64,000 bases of DNA, taken from contig NZ_MJAH01000006.1 in NCBI RefSeq assembly GCF_001746295.1, forward strand, positions 461,001 through 525,000. The letters run 5' to 3'. This stretch comes from Streptomyces sp. LUP47B (GTDB taxonomy: Bacteria; Actinomycetota; Actinomycetes; Streptomycetales; Streptomycetaceae). The notes under the pieces were generated by a model that was given only the letters and a program-made list of their open reading frames with translations, was not told the origin of the DNA and searched no databases. Below are positions 44,447-52,373 of this stretch, one piece after another. Position 1 is the stretch's first letter; every line of letters begins with the position of its first letter. The position numbers and the translations under genes are program-made.

Positions 44447-47400
44447 ATGCGCTTTCGCGGGAAGTCGATCCGCCGGAAGATCGTGGCGCTGCTTCTCGTG
44501 CCGCTGGTGTCCCTGATCGCGGTGTGGGGCTTCGCCACGGTGCTGACGGGACGTGAGGTCGCCCAGCTCTTCCAGGTGTCCACCGTCACGGAGAAACTCG
44601 GTTATCCCACCGAGGACACCGTGCGTGTGCTCCAGCAGGAACGCCGCCAGACACTTGTCTACCTGGCTGATCCGCGCGCGTCGGACGCCCTGTCCGCACT
44701 GCGCAGCACGAGGAACGCCTCCGACGACGCCATCGCCAAGTTCCGGCAGAACGCGCGCGATCCCGACGTCCGCGACGGACTCGACCAGGACGACGACGAA
44801 CGCCTCACCGCTGTCCTGGACGCGTTCGACGGCATCGACGCACTGCGCCGCAGCGTCGAGGAGGGCACGGTCACCCGCCTCCAGGCCTTCGACCAGTACA
44901 ACCGCCTCGTCGACCCCGCCTACGCCTTGCTCGCCACCCTGGACGGCGTCGACAACGTCGAACTGGACAAGCAGGCACGGGCTCTCATCAACATCACCCG
45001 GGCCCGCGAACTCCTCTCCCGTGAGGACGCCCTCCTCGGCTCCGGCCTGGTGGTGGGCAAGCTCACTCACGACGAGATCCGCGACGTCTCCGACCTCGTC
45101 GCCCAGCGGACCCTGCTGTACGACATCAACCTGGCAGTGCTGCCGACGTCGGAGCGCGAGCGGTACGAGCGCTTCTGGAAGAACGCCGGCACCGCCCCGC
45201 TGCGCTCCGCCGAGCAGTCCGTCGCCGGTGCCGATCCCGGCACCGACGCCGACGTCAGCGCCAAGAGCTGGGACGCCGCCGCGGGCAGTGTGCTCGACGA
45301 ACTCGCCAAGCTCGACGACCAGGCGGGCGACCGCCTCCAGGACCGCGTCCGGCCGGACGCGATGGGCGTGATCATCAAGGCGGCCGTCGTGGGCGTCCTC
45401 GGCCTGGTCGCCCTGCTCTTCTCGCTCGTGCTGTCCGTGCGTGTCGGCCGCGGTCTCATCCGCGACCTGAGGCAACTGCGCCTGGAGGCCCACGAGGCCT
45501 CCGGCGTACGGCTGCCCAGCGTGATGCGCCGGCTCTCCGTGGGCGAACAGGTGGACGTGGAGACCGAGGTCCCGCGCCTGGAGTACGACAAGAACGAGAT
45601 GGGTGAGGTCGGCCAGGCCCTCAACACCCTCCAGCGCGCAGCCGTCGAAGCCGCAGTCAAGCAGGCGGAGTTGCGCGCCGGGGTCTCCGAGGTCTTCGTC
45701 AACCTCGCCCGCCGCAGCCAGGTCCTCCTGCACAAGCAGCTCACGCTGCTCGACACCATGGAGCGCCGCACCGAGGACACCGACGAGCTCGCCGACCTCT
45801 TCCGCCTCGACCACCTGACCACCCGTATGCGCCGGCATGCCGAGGGTCTGGTGATCCTCTCCGGTGCCGCCCCCTCCCGGCAGTGGCGCAAACCCGTCCA
45901 GCTCATGGACGTCGTCCGCGCCGCCGTCGCCGAGGTCGAGGACTACGAGCGCATCGAGGTCCGCAGGCTGCCCAGGGTGGCCGTGACCGGCCCGGCCGTC
46001 GCGGACCTCACGCATCTTGTGGCCGAACTCCTGGAGAACGCCACGGTGTTCTCCCCGCCGCACACCGCCGTCCAGGTCCTGGGTGAGCGCGTCGCCAACG
46101 GCTTCACCCTGGAGATCCACGACCGCGGACTCGGCATGGCCGCCGACGCGCTGCTGGACGCCAACCTCCGGCTCGCCGAGACACCGGAGTTCGAGCTCTC
46201 CGACACCGACCGGCTCGGTCTGTTCGTGGTCAGCCGGCTCGCCCAGCGGCAGAACGTCAGGGTCTCGCTGCAGCCTTCGCCGTACGGCGGCACGACGGCC
46301 GTCGTCTTCATTCCCGACGCGCTGCTGACCGACGACGTCCCGGACACCAACGGCATCGGCTTCCGTCTCGACCGCCCCCGGCCGTCGAAGGAGGCCGAAC
46401 TGGAGGAGGCCCAGCGCGTCTCGCTCACCCGGGGACCGGCCCAGCTTGTTGGCAGGACGCCCGCGATCCTGGACGGCCCGGTCGAACTGGAGGCTCCTGT
46501 CGACCTGGACGCCCTGCACGAATTCCCGGGTGTGCTCGACTCCGAGGACAGCGAGCGTGGCGGACTGTTCCGCCCGCGCCGCTCCCTGGCCCAGGTCGAC
46601 GACGAAGCCCCGGGATCCGACGGGGCGGACATCGGCGACGGCGGCCCGGACGCCCCGGTGTCCCTGTCCCGCCGCCGTAATTCCAAGCTGGTCACCTCCC
46701 ATGGACGCCCGGTCACCGACGAGCGGGCGGGACGCGAGGAGACGGACGAACCACCGGCGATCGGCCCGGGCGCGTCCCGTCCGCAGACGACTCCCTCGGT
46801 GGGGCAGGGGCCCGCGCGCTCCGAACCTCCGACGCTGCCCAGCCGTCGCCGCGCCGCGGCCCTGCGCCGGGGCACCGGCGTGGCCGACCGCCTCGACGAG
46901 CTGACGGAAGCACCGACCTCCTCGGCATCCACGAGCCGTGAATCCGGCGGGCCGTCCGGCGCTCCGGTCCTGCCCCGGCGCACCCGGCGTGCCGAGATCG
47001 CGTCCAGCGGCACGGCCCCGGACTCGGGTGACTCGGCCACCGGCGCCACCGGCAGGCCGGACGTGCCCGCTCCGGGCGACCTCGTCAGGGGCGGCCCGGC
47101 CGACTCCGCCCCGGACAGCGTCGTACGGCCGGGCTGGGGCGAGTCCGCCCGCAGTGCCTCCGGATCCGGCTCGGGCAGGCCGCCCCTCGGCGCCGCGCGC
47201 GGGTCCCAGGACACCGCCTCCGGCACCGCCCCGTTGCCCCGCCGTGTACGGCAGGCCAACCTGGCCCCCCAGCTCAAGCAGGCCCCGGAGCGGCCCCAGA
47301 ACCAGGCGGAGCCCGCCGAACGGGACGCCGACGAGGTCCGCAGCCGAATGGCCTCGCTCCAGCGCGGCTGGCAGCGTGGCCGTGAGGAGAACGCCGTGGG

Positions 47401-47458
47401 CGACGACACGCCAGGCGGCACAGCACCACAACGAACGACTAAGGGGGACGGTCGATGA
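44447..47458 (+). CDS. cvnA: Conservon sensor histidine-kinase-like protein CvnA
   Basis: 1003 residues. First helix KIVALLLVPLVSLIAVWGFATVL, an extracellular nitrate/nitrite-sensor-like helical domain (about 40-300), second helix IIKAAVVGVLGLVALLFSLVLSV, HAMP-like linker, then a kinase core: dimerisation region SEVFVNLARRSQVLLHKQLTLLDTMERRTEDTDELADLFRLDHLTTRMRRHAEGLVILSG, and an ATP-binding domain with N-box HLVAELLENATVFSPP and DRGLGMA. The C-terminal about 300 residues are disordered, Pro/Arg/Ser-rich. CvnA proteins form membrane complexes with CvnB-D, resembling eukaryotic G-protein receptor systems. GGGGGAGG precedes the ATG; its stop overlaps cvnB (ATGA). Confidence 0.93.
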   Translation: MRFRGKSIRRKIVALLLVPLVSLIAVWGFATVLTGREVAQLFQVSTVTEKLGYPTEDTVRVLQQERRQTLVYLADPRASDALSALRSTRNASDDAIAKFRQNARDPDVRDGLDQDDDERLTAVLDAFDGIDALRRSVEEGTVTRLQAFDQYNRLVDPAYALLATLDGVDNVELDKQARALINITRARELLSREDALLGSGLVVGKLTHDEIRDVSDLVAQRTLLYDINLAVLPTSERERYERFWKNAGTAPLRSAEQSVAGADPGTDADVSAKSWDAAAGSVLDELAKLDDQAGDRLQDRVRPDAMGVIIKAAVVGVLGLVALLFSLVLSVRVGRGLIRDLRQLRLEAHEASGVRLPSVMRRLSVGEQVDVETEVPRLEYDKNEMGEVGQALNTLQRAAVEAAVKQAELRAGVSEVFVNLARRSQVLLHKQLTLLDTMERRTEDTDELADLFRLDHLTTRMRRHAEGLVILSGAAPSRQWRKPVQLMDVVRAAVAEVEDYERIEVRRLPRVAVTGPAVADLTHLVAELLENATVFSPPHTAVQVLGERVANGFTLEIHDRGLGMAADALLDANLRLAETPEFELSDTDRLGLFVVSRLAQRQNVRVSLQPSPYGGTTAVVFIPDALLTDDVPDTNGIGFRLDRPRPSKEAELEEAQRVSLTRGPAQLVGRTPAILDGPVELEAPVDLDALHEFPGVLDSEDSERGGLFRPRRSLAQVDDEAPGSDGADIGDGGPDAPVSLSRRRNSKLVTSHGRPVTDERAGREETDEPPAIGPGASRPQTTPSVGQGPARSEPPTLPSRRRAAALRRGTGVADRLDELTEAPTSSASTSRESGGPSGAPVLPRRTRRAEIASSGTAPDSGDSATGATGRPDVPAPGDLVRGGPADSAPDSVVRPGWGESARSASGSGSGRPPLGAARGSQDTASGTAPLPRRVRQANLAPQLKQAPERPQNQAEPAERDADEVRSRMASLQRGWQRGREENAVGDDTPGGTAPQRTTKGDGR

Positions 47459-47877
47459 CCGCACCGAAGGCGACCGACAAGTCCGGCGAGCTGAACTGGC
47501 TCCTCGACGACCTGGTGGACCGCGTCGCGAGCATCCGCAAGGCCCTGGTGCTCTCCAGCGACGGCCTCCCGACCGGCGTGTCCAAGGACCTGACCCGCGA
47601 GGACAGTGAGCACCTCGCCGCCGTGGCGTCCGGGTTCCACAGCCTCGCCAAGGGCGTGGGCCGGCACTTCGAGGCCGGCAGCGTCCGGCAGACGGTCGTG
47701 GAACTGGACGACGCCTTCCTGTTCGTGACGGCCGCCGGCGACGGCAGCTGCCTCGCCGTCCTCTCGGACGCCGACTCGGACGTGGGCCTCGTCGCGTACG
47801 AGATGACGCTCCTGGTCAAGCGGGTCGGTGTACATCTCGGTGCCGCCCCACGCACCGATCTGCCTCAGGGCGGGTAG
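47455..47877 (+). CDS. cvnB: Conservon roadblock/LC7 protein CvnB
   Basis: 140 residues, a roadblock/LC7 fold: LNWLLDDLVDRVASIRKALVLSSDGLPTGVSKDLTREDSEHLAAVASGFHSLAKG and VVELDDAFLFVTAAGDGSCLAVLSDADSDVGLVAYEMTLLVKRVG. Roadblock proteins regulate small GTPases such as MglA and here CvnD. Translationally coupled to cvnA; cvnC begins 9 nt later. Confidence 0.95.
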   Translation: MTAPKATDKSGELNWLLDDLVDRVASIRKALVLSSDGLPTGVSKDLTREDSEHLAAVASGFHSLAKGVGRHFEAGSVRQTVVELDDAFLFVTAAGDGSCLAVLSDADSDVGLVAYEMTLLVKRVGVHLGAAPRTDLPQGG

Positions 47878-47886
47878 TGAGATGGC

Positions 47887-48282
47887 ATGAGCACAGACGG
47901 GCAAGGAAGAAGCCACTGGTTCGACGACGAGGCCGGGCCGGTGGTCCGTCCGTACGCCATGACACGCGGCCGCACCACGAGTGCCGGTCAGCACCGTCTC
48001 GACCTCATCGCGGTCGTCGTGGCCGAATCCGTCACGGACGACCCCGAAGGGGACCACTCGCTGTCCCCCGAGCACGTGGACATCGTCGACCTGTGCCGGG
48101 ACACCCCCCAGTCGGTCGCCGAGCTGTCGTCCGAACTCGACCTGCCCATCGGGGTCGTACGGGTGCTCATAGGCGACCTCGTGGCCTCGGAGTGGGTCCA
48201 CGTGAACCGGCCCGTGCCGCCTGCCGAGCTCCCGGACGAGAGCATCCTGCGCGACGTGATCAACGGCCTCAGAGCCCTGTGA
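47887..48282 (+). CDS. cvnC: Conservon DUF742 protein CvnC
   Basis: 131 residues of DUF742: WFDDEAGPVVRPYAMTRGRTTS at the N-terminus and a winged HTH-like C-terminus (VDIVDLCRDTPQSVAELSSELDLPIGVVRVLIGDLVASEWVHV). It joins the CvnA-B-D complex. In ordinary conservons cvnD follows at once; here it is displaced by about 730 nt carrying a pseudogene. Confidence 0.95.
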   Translation: MSTDGQGRSHWFDDEAGPVVRPYAMTRGRTTSAGQHRLDLIAVVVAESVTDDPEGDHSLSPEHVDIVDLCRDTPQSVAELSSELDLPIGVVRVLIGDLVASEWVHVNRPVPPAELPDESILRDVINGLRAL

Positions 48283-48461
48283 CCGACCGGCCCGCCCGCC
48301 CAGGAGCCGCTCCGGCAGTGCCGGGAGGCGCGCACGGACGGTGTCCGGCCACGGTGCCGCCCGGCGCGCGGGCCTGACCTCGGCGAACACCGAGGACGTG
48401 CCGCGGACCCGCGCCGGGAGTCCCCGCCGGTCCGCGGCGGGCGCCGTGACACCCCTGCCGA

Positions 48462-48467
48462 TATGAT
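48462..48467 (+). promoter_or_regulatory. -10 hexamer TATGAT upstream of the oxoprolinase remnant
   Basis: TATGAT is unusually A/T-rich for its surroundings and lies 86 nt before the GTG of the degraded gene. It may be the surviving promoter of that gene and could now drive cvnD. No good -35 seen. Confidence 0.4.
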
Positions 48468-48552
48468 CTGACTGATCGTCGACGACCATCCGCGGACGGC
48501 CGCCCACCAGTCCGCGGACACGGTTGCGAGCAGTGCGATCGGGGAGACCGAC

Positions 48553-48990
48553 GTGACGACAGGCCGGCAGTTCCGGGTCGACCGAGGCGGCACCTTCACC
48601 GGCATCGTCGTGCGACGCCCGGACGGCCGCCTCCTCACCGTCGGGCGCGGACCGGACGCGGGCCCCGCCTGTTGTCGAGGCGGCGGCCCGCTCGCCGTCA
48701 CCAACGCCAACGTGACGCTCGGCCCCATCCAACCCGCCTACTTCATGAGGGCGTTCGGCCCGAACGGCGACCAGCCTCTCGACCCGGAGCTACTGGAGTG
48801 GCGACTGCCCGTACAGCTCGACGAGTTCGCGCTGCGGCCGGGCTGCGGCGGCGGAAAGTGGCGCGGTCCACCCTGTCCCAGCACCGTAGGGTGCCCCCGT
48901 ACGGCATGGCGGACGTCGGCCCCGGCGACGTACTCGTCATCGAGACCCCCGGCGGCGGAGGCTATGGCCCGCCGTCGACCCAACACCCCC
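48553..48990 (+). pseudogene. Collapsed remnant of a hydantoinase/5-oxoprolinase (HyuA-HyuB) gene
   Basis: A GTG with GGGGAG six nt upstream begins QFRVDRGGTFTGIVVRRPDGRLL, the N-terminus of HyuA/5-oxoprolinase. It jumps in frame to GPDAGPACCRGGGPLAVTNANVTLG, a block normally hundreds of residues later, then to ELLEWRLPVQLDEFALRPGCGGGKWRG, which belongs to the HyuB C-terminus. After a frameshift the last block, VPPYGMADVGPGDVLVIETPGGGGYGPP, continues in another frame. A gene of roughly 1,200 codons has been reduced to about 440 nt by several internal deletions. The original start and ribosome site survive. Confidence 0.88.
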
Positions 48991-49012
48991 CAGCAAGCAG
49001 GAGAAGAGACCA

Positions 49013-49618
49013 ATGATCTTCGGGCGTTCTGAGCGCGGCAAGCCCCCGGTCGAGCCCGTCACGCTCAAGATCCTGGTGGCCGGCGGCTTCGGCGTGGGCA
49101 AGACCACGTTCGTGGGCGCGGTCAGCGAGATCAGGCCGCTGCGCACCGAGGAGCTGCTGACCGAGGCAGGACGTCCGGTCGACGACACGAGCGGTGTCGA
49201 GGGCAAGCGCACCACCACCGTCGCCATGGACTTCGGACGCATCACCCTGCGCGAGGACCTGGTGCTGTACCTGTTCGGCACACCCGGACAGGAACGGTTC
49301 TGGTTCATGTGGGACGAGCTCTCCGAAGGCGCCCTCGGAGCCGTCGTGCTGGCCGACACCCGCCGCCTGGAGGACTGCTTCGCGGCCGTCGACTACTTCG
49401 AGCGGCGCTCCATACCCTTCCTCGTCGGCGTCAACTGCTTCGAGGGAGCGATCCGTTACCCGGAGGAGGACGTACGCCAGGCCCTCGACCTCGACGAGGA
49501 CGTACCGATCGTGCTGTGCGACGCCCGGCACAAGCAGTCGGTCAAGGACGTCCTGGTAGGCGTCGTCCAGCACGCCATGGCGTACTCGGCGCGGCGCCGT
49601 CAGAGCGTCACCACCTGA
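49013..49618 (+). CDS. cvnD: Conservon Ras-like small GTPase CvnD
   Basis: 201 residues: P-loop ILVAGGFGVGKTTFVGAVSE (about 20-39), switch-region Thr in GKRTTTVAMDFG, DxxG variant LFGTPGQERFWFMWDEL, VNCFEG in place of NKxD, and LCDARH in place of SAK. This MglA/Arf-like GTPase is the output switch of the conservon. It starts with GGAGAAG upstream, 731 nt from cvnC, and ends before a strong hairpin. Confidence 0.95.
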   Translation: MIFGRSERGKPPVEPVTLKILVAGGFGVGKTTFVGAVSEIRPLRTEELLTEAGRPVDDTSGVEGKRTTTVAMDFGRITLREDLVLYLFGTPGQERFWFMWDELSEGALGAVVLADTRRLEDCFAAVDYFERRSIPFLVGVNCFEGAIRYPEEDVRQALDLDEDVPIVLCDARHKQSVKDVLVGVVQHAMAYSARRRQSVTT

Positions 49619-49634
49619 GACCTGCGACACGGGT

Positions 49635-49670
49635 GCGGCCCGTACCCCCGCCGACAGGGGTACGAGCCGC
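49635..49670. terminator. Bidirectional terminator between cvnD and glpK
   Basis: GCGGC-C-CGTACCCC (49635-49648) pairs with GGGGTACG-A-GCCGC (49657-49670), an 8-bp inner and 5-bp outer stem around CGCCGACA; CTTTT follows, between converging genes. Confidence 0.85.
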
Positions 49671-49694
49671 GGCTTTTCGGCACCACGCGCGGGC

Positions 49695-51206
49695 CTAGTT
49701 CTCGCCGTCGTCCTCCCAGCCGAAGCTCTTCTCCACGGCCTTGCGCCAGTTGTGGTACTGACGGTCCCGGACGGACGCCTCCATGTTCGGCGTCCACTCG
49801 ACGTCCTTCTGCCAGTGGGACTTCAGCTCGTCGAGGTCGTTCCACACGCCTGTGGCGAGCCCGGCAGCGTACGCCGCGCCCAGGCACGTGGTCTCGGAGA
49901 CCTTCGGCCGGACCACCGGCACGTCGAGCACATCCGCCTGGTGCTGCATGAGCAGGTTGTTCTTGGTCATGCCGCCGTCCACCTTCAGGGTGGTGATCTG
50001 CACCCCGGAGTCCTGGTACATGGCGTCCACGACCTCGCGCGTCTGCCAGCTCGTCGCTTCGAGCACCGCGCGCGCGAGGTGCGCCTTGGTGACGTATCGC
50101 GTGAGACCCGTGACGACCCCGCGCGCGTCGGAGCGCCAGTAGGGCGCGAACAGGCCGGAGAAGGCGGGCACGATGTACGCGCCGCCGTTGTCCTCGACAC
50201 TCGCCGCCAGGGGTTCGATCTCGTCGGCGGTACGGATGATGCCGAGCTGATCGCGGAACCACTGGACCAGCGCGCCCGTGATGGCAATCGACCCCTCCAG
50301 GCAGTACACCGGCGCCTCACCGCCGATCTTGTAGCCCATCGTCGTCAGCAGCCCGTTCTTCGAAGGGACCGGCCGGTTGCCCGTGTTGAGCAGCAGGAAG
50401 GAGCCCGTGCCGTACGTGTTCTTCGCCGTGCCCACGTCGTAGCAGGCCTGCCCGAACACGGCGGCCTGCTGGTCGCCCAGCGCGGACGCCACGGGTACGC
50501 CCGCCAGTTGGCCGACCGCGGTGCCGTAGACCTCGGCGGACGACCGGATCTCGGGCAGGACGGCGTCGGGCACGTTCATCGCGGACAGGATGGACTGATC
50601 CCACTGGAGGGTCTCCAGGTTCATCAGCATGGTCCGTCCGGCGTTCGTCACGTCGGTGACGTGCCGCCCGCCGTCCGTGCCGCCGGTGAGGTTCCAGATC
50701 AGCCATGAGTCGATGGTGCCGAAGGCGATCTCACCGTTCTCGGCGCGTGCGCGCAGCCCCGGCACGTTGTCCAGCAGCCAGGCCGCCTTGGGTCCCGAGA
50801 AGTAGGTGGCCAGCGGCAGCCCGGTCTGCTCGCGGAACCGGTCCTGCCCGTCGGAGCCGCCGAGTTGCCTGGTCAGCGCCGCGGTGCGGGTGTCCTGCCA
50901 CACGATCGCGTTGTGCACGGGCTTGCCCGTCGCGCGGTCCCACAGGACCGTGGTCTCGCGCTGGTTGGTGATGCCGAGCGCGCTGAGTTGGTCGGCCCGC
51001 AGCCCGGCCTTGGCGATCGCCCCGGCGACGACGGCCTGCACCTTGGACCAGATCTCGGTGGCGTCGTGCTCCACCCAGCCGGGCTTGGGGAAGATCTGGC
51101 GGTGCTCACGTTGGTCGACGGCCACGATCGCGCCGTCCTGGTTGAAGATGATGCAGCGGCTGGAGGTGGTGCCCTGGTCGATAGCGGCGACGAACTTGTC
51201 CGTCAT
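49695..51206 (-). CDS. glpK: Glycerol kinase
   Basis: 503 residues, full-length FGGY kinase: FVAAIDQGTTSSRCIIFNQDGAIVAVDQREHRQIFPKPGWVEHDATEIW, ITNQRETTVLWDRATGKPVHNAIVWQDTRT, YGTGSFLLLNTG, and the C-terminal LKVDGGMTKNNLLMQHQADVL. It phosphorylates glycerol to glycerol-3-phosphate. The ATG at 51206 has AAGGGGA upstream. It lies 70 nt downstream of glpF in one operon, but no gylR-like IclR regulator or glpD is adjacent, unlike the S. coelicolor gyl operon. Confidence 0.97.
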   Translation of the reverse strand: MTDKFVAAIDQGTTSSRCIIFNQDGAIVAVDQREHRQIFPKPGWVEHDATEIWSKVQAVVAGAIAKAGLRADQLSALGITNQRETTVLWDRATGKPVHNAIVWQDTRTAALTRQLGGSDGQDRFREQTGLPLATYFSGPKAAWLLDNVPGLRARAENGEIAFGTIDSWLIWNLTGGTDGGRHVTDVTNAGRTMLMNLETLQWDQSILSAMNVPDAVLPEIRSSAEVYGTAVGQLAGVPVASALGDQQAAVFGQACYDVGTAKNTYGTGSFLLLNTGNRPVPSKNGLLTTMGYKIGGEAPVYCLEGSIAITGALVQWFRDQLGIIRTADEIEPLAASVEDNGGAYIVPAFSGLFAPYWRSDARGVVTGLTRYVTKAHLARAVLEATSWQTREVVDAMYQDSGVQITTLKVDGGMTKNNLLMQHQADVLDVPVVRPKVSETTCLGAAYAAGLATGVWNDLDELKSHWQKDVEWTPNMEASVRDRQYHNWRKAVEKSFGWEDDGEN

Positions 51207-51229
51207 GACGTCCCCTTCGTCGGTTCCTG

Positions 51230-51293
51230 CACAAGGCCTGCGTCTCACAAGGCTTGCGTTTCACGAGGGCTGTGCTTCAGAAGGCTGCGTTGA
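51230..51293. repeat. 16-nt tandem repeats across the glpF-glpK junction
   Basis: CACAAGGCCTGCGTCT (51230-51245), CACAAGGCTTGCGTTT (51246-51261) and CACGAGGGCTGTGCTT (51262-51277) are three imperfect direct copies; a fourth, more diverged copy CAGAAGGCTGCGTTGA runs into the glpF coding end. Confidence 0.75.
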
Positions 51294-52002
51294 AGATCAC
51301 CCCGGACAGCGCCCCGCCGATCAGCGGTCCGACCACCGGGATCCACGCGTAACTCCAGTCCGAGGTGCCCTTGTTGGGAATCGGCAGCAGGGTGTGGATG
51401 ATGCGCGGGCCCAGGTCACGGGCCGGGTTGATGGCGTATCCGGTGGGCCCGCCGAGTGACAGACCGATGCCGACGACGAGGAAGGCGACGACGAGGACGG
51501 CGGTACCGGACTCGCCGAGTCCCTTGGTGAGCCCGAAGGCCAGGACCGGCAGGACCAGGCCGATCGTCGCGATGATCTCGGTGATCAGGTTCGCCACGGG
51601 ATTGCGGATCGCGGGTGCGGTGGAGAAGATCCCGAGCGTCGGCTGGGCGATCTCCTCCTCGGCGTTGGCCTGGAACTGCGCGAAGTAGACCAGCCAGCAC
51701 AGGACCGCCCCGAGCATCGCGCCGACCATCTGACCGGCGATGTAGACGGGAACCTGGTCCCAGTCCCCGGTGTCGACGGCGATCCCGATGGTCACGGCGG
51801 GGTTGAGATGCCCGCCGGACAGCGGTGCGGCGGTGTACGCCCCGGCGAGCACGCCGAAGCCCCAGCCGAACGCGATGACGACCCAGCCGGAGTCCTTCGC
51901 CTTGGAATAGTTGAGTACGACGGCGGCGACCACGCCCGCGCCGAAGAGGATCAGAATCGCCGTACCGATGACCTCACCGAGAAATACGTCTCCGTTGCTC
52001 AT
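51277..52002 (-). CDS. glpF: Glycerol facilitator (MIP/aquaglyceroporin)
   Basis: 241 residues, six helices. The two NPA boxes are GGHLNPAVTIGIAV and YAINPARDLGPR; Asp after the second NPA (NPARD) marks glycerol-conducting members. It admits glycerol for GlpK just downstream. The ATG at 52002 has AGGAG upstream. Confidence 0.96.
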   Translation of the reverse strand: MSNGDVFLGEVIGTAILILFGAGVVAAVVLNYSKAKDSGWVVIAFGWGFGVLAGAYTAAPLSGGHLNPAVTIGIAVDTGDWDQVPVYIAGQMVGAMLGAVLCWLVYFAQFQANAEEEIAQPTLGIFSTAPAIRNPVANLITEIIATIGLVLPVLAFGLTKGLGESGTAVLVVAFLVVGIGLSLGGPTGYAINPARDLGPRIIHTLLPIPNKGTSDWSYAWIPVVGPLIGGALSGVIFNAAF

Positions 52003-52373
52003 GGCGGCTCCTAGGCCCTGGCCCGGGACGTTCCCGCCCCGGTCCACCGTGCAGGGTTGCGGTTCCCTTGGCGAACTGCCGAGGGCAGGGAGAATCCCGC
52101 GCCCCGCCCGGCGTCCGCGACGAGCGTGCCGTCGCAGCCGAATCGCCCGTGGGGGACTGGGCCTGAGCTCGTGGGGGCCCGCGCGGCGTGGTGCCTGGAT
52201 ACGCCGAGAATGTACGGCGATGTCGACTGACACCGGAAGTGTTCACCGGGCCCCGGGGGGCGTCAAGGTCGCCGACGGCAACGGTTGGGACGGGCGGCCG
52301 AACCGCCCCGAGCAACGGGCGCGGGGCCGGCCGAGACACGTGCGAGCCGAACGGCGCCTTCCGGGTTGTCCCC
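52003..52373. other. glpF upstream region with a candidate promoter
   Basis: 371 nt without a gene. On the minus strand TTGACG (52266-52261), a 17-nt spacer and AACACT (52243-52238) form a reasonable promoter, giving a leader of about 230 nt before glpF. The beginning of this interval also receives the 3' end of the upstream minus-strand EAL-GGDEF gene. Confidence 0.5.

Noticed and set aside
44183..47464. 1093-codon open frame antisense to cvnA
   Set aside because: GC-rich third positions leave antisense frames open; composition is low-complexity and the plus strand encodes a clear kinase.
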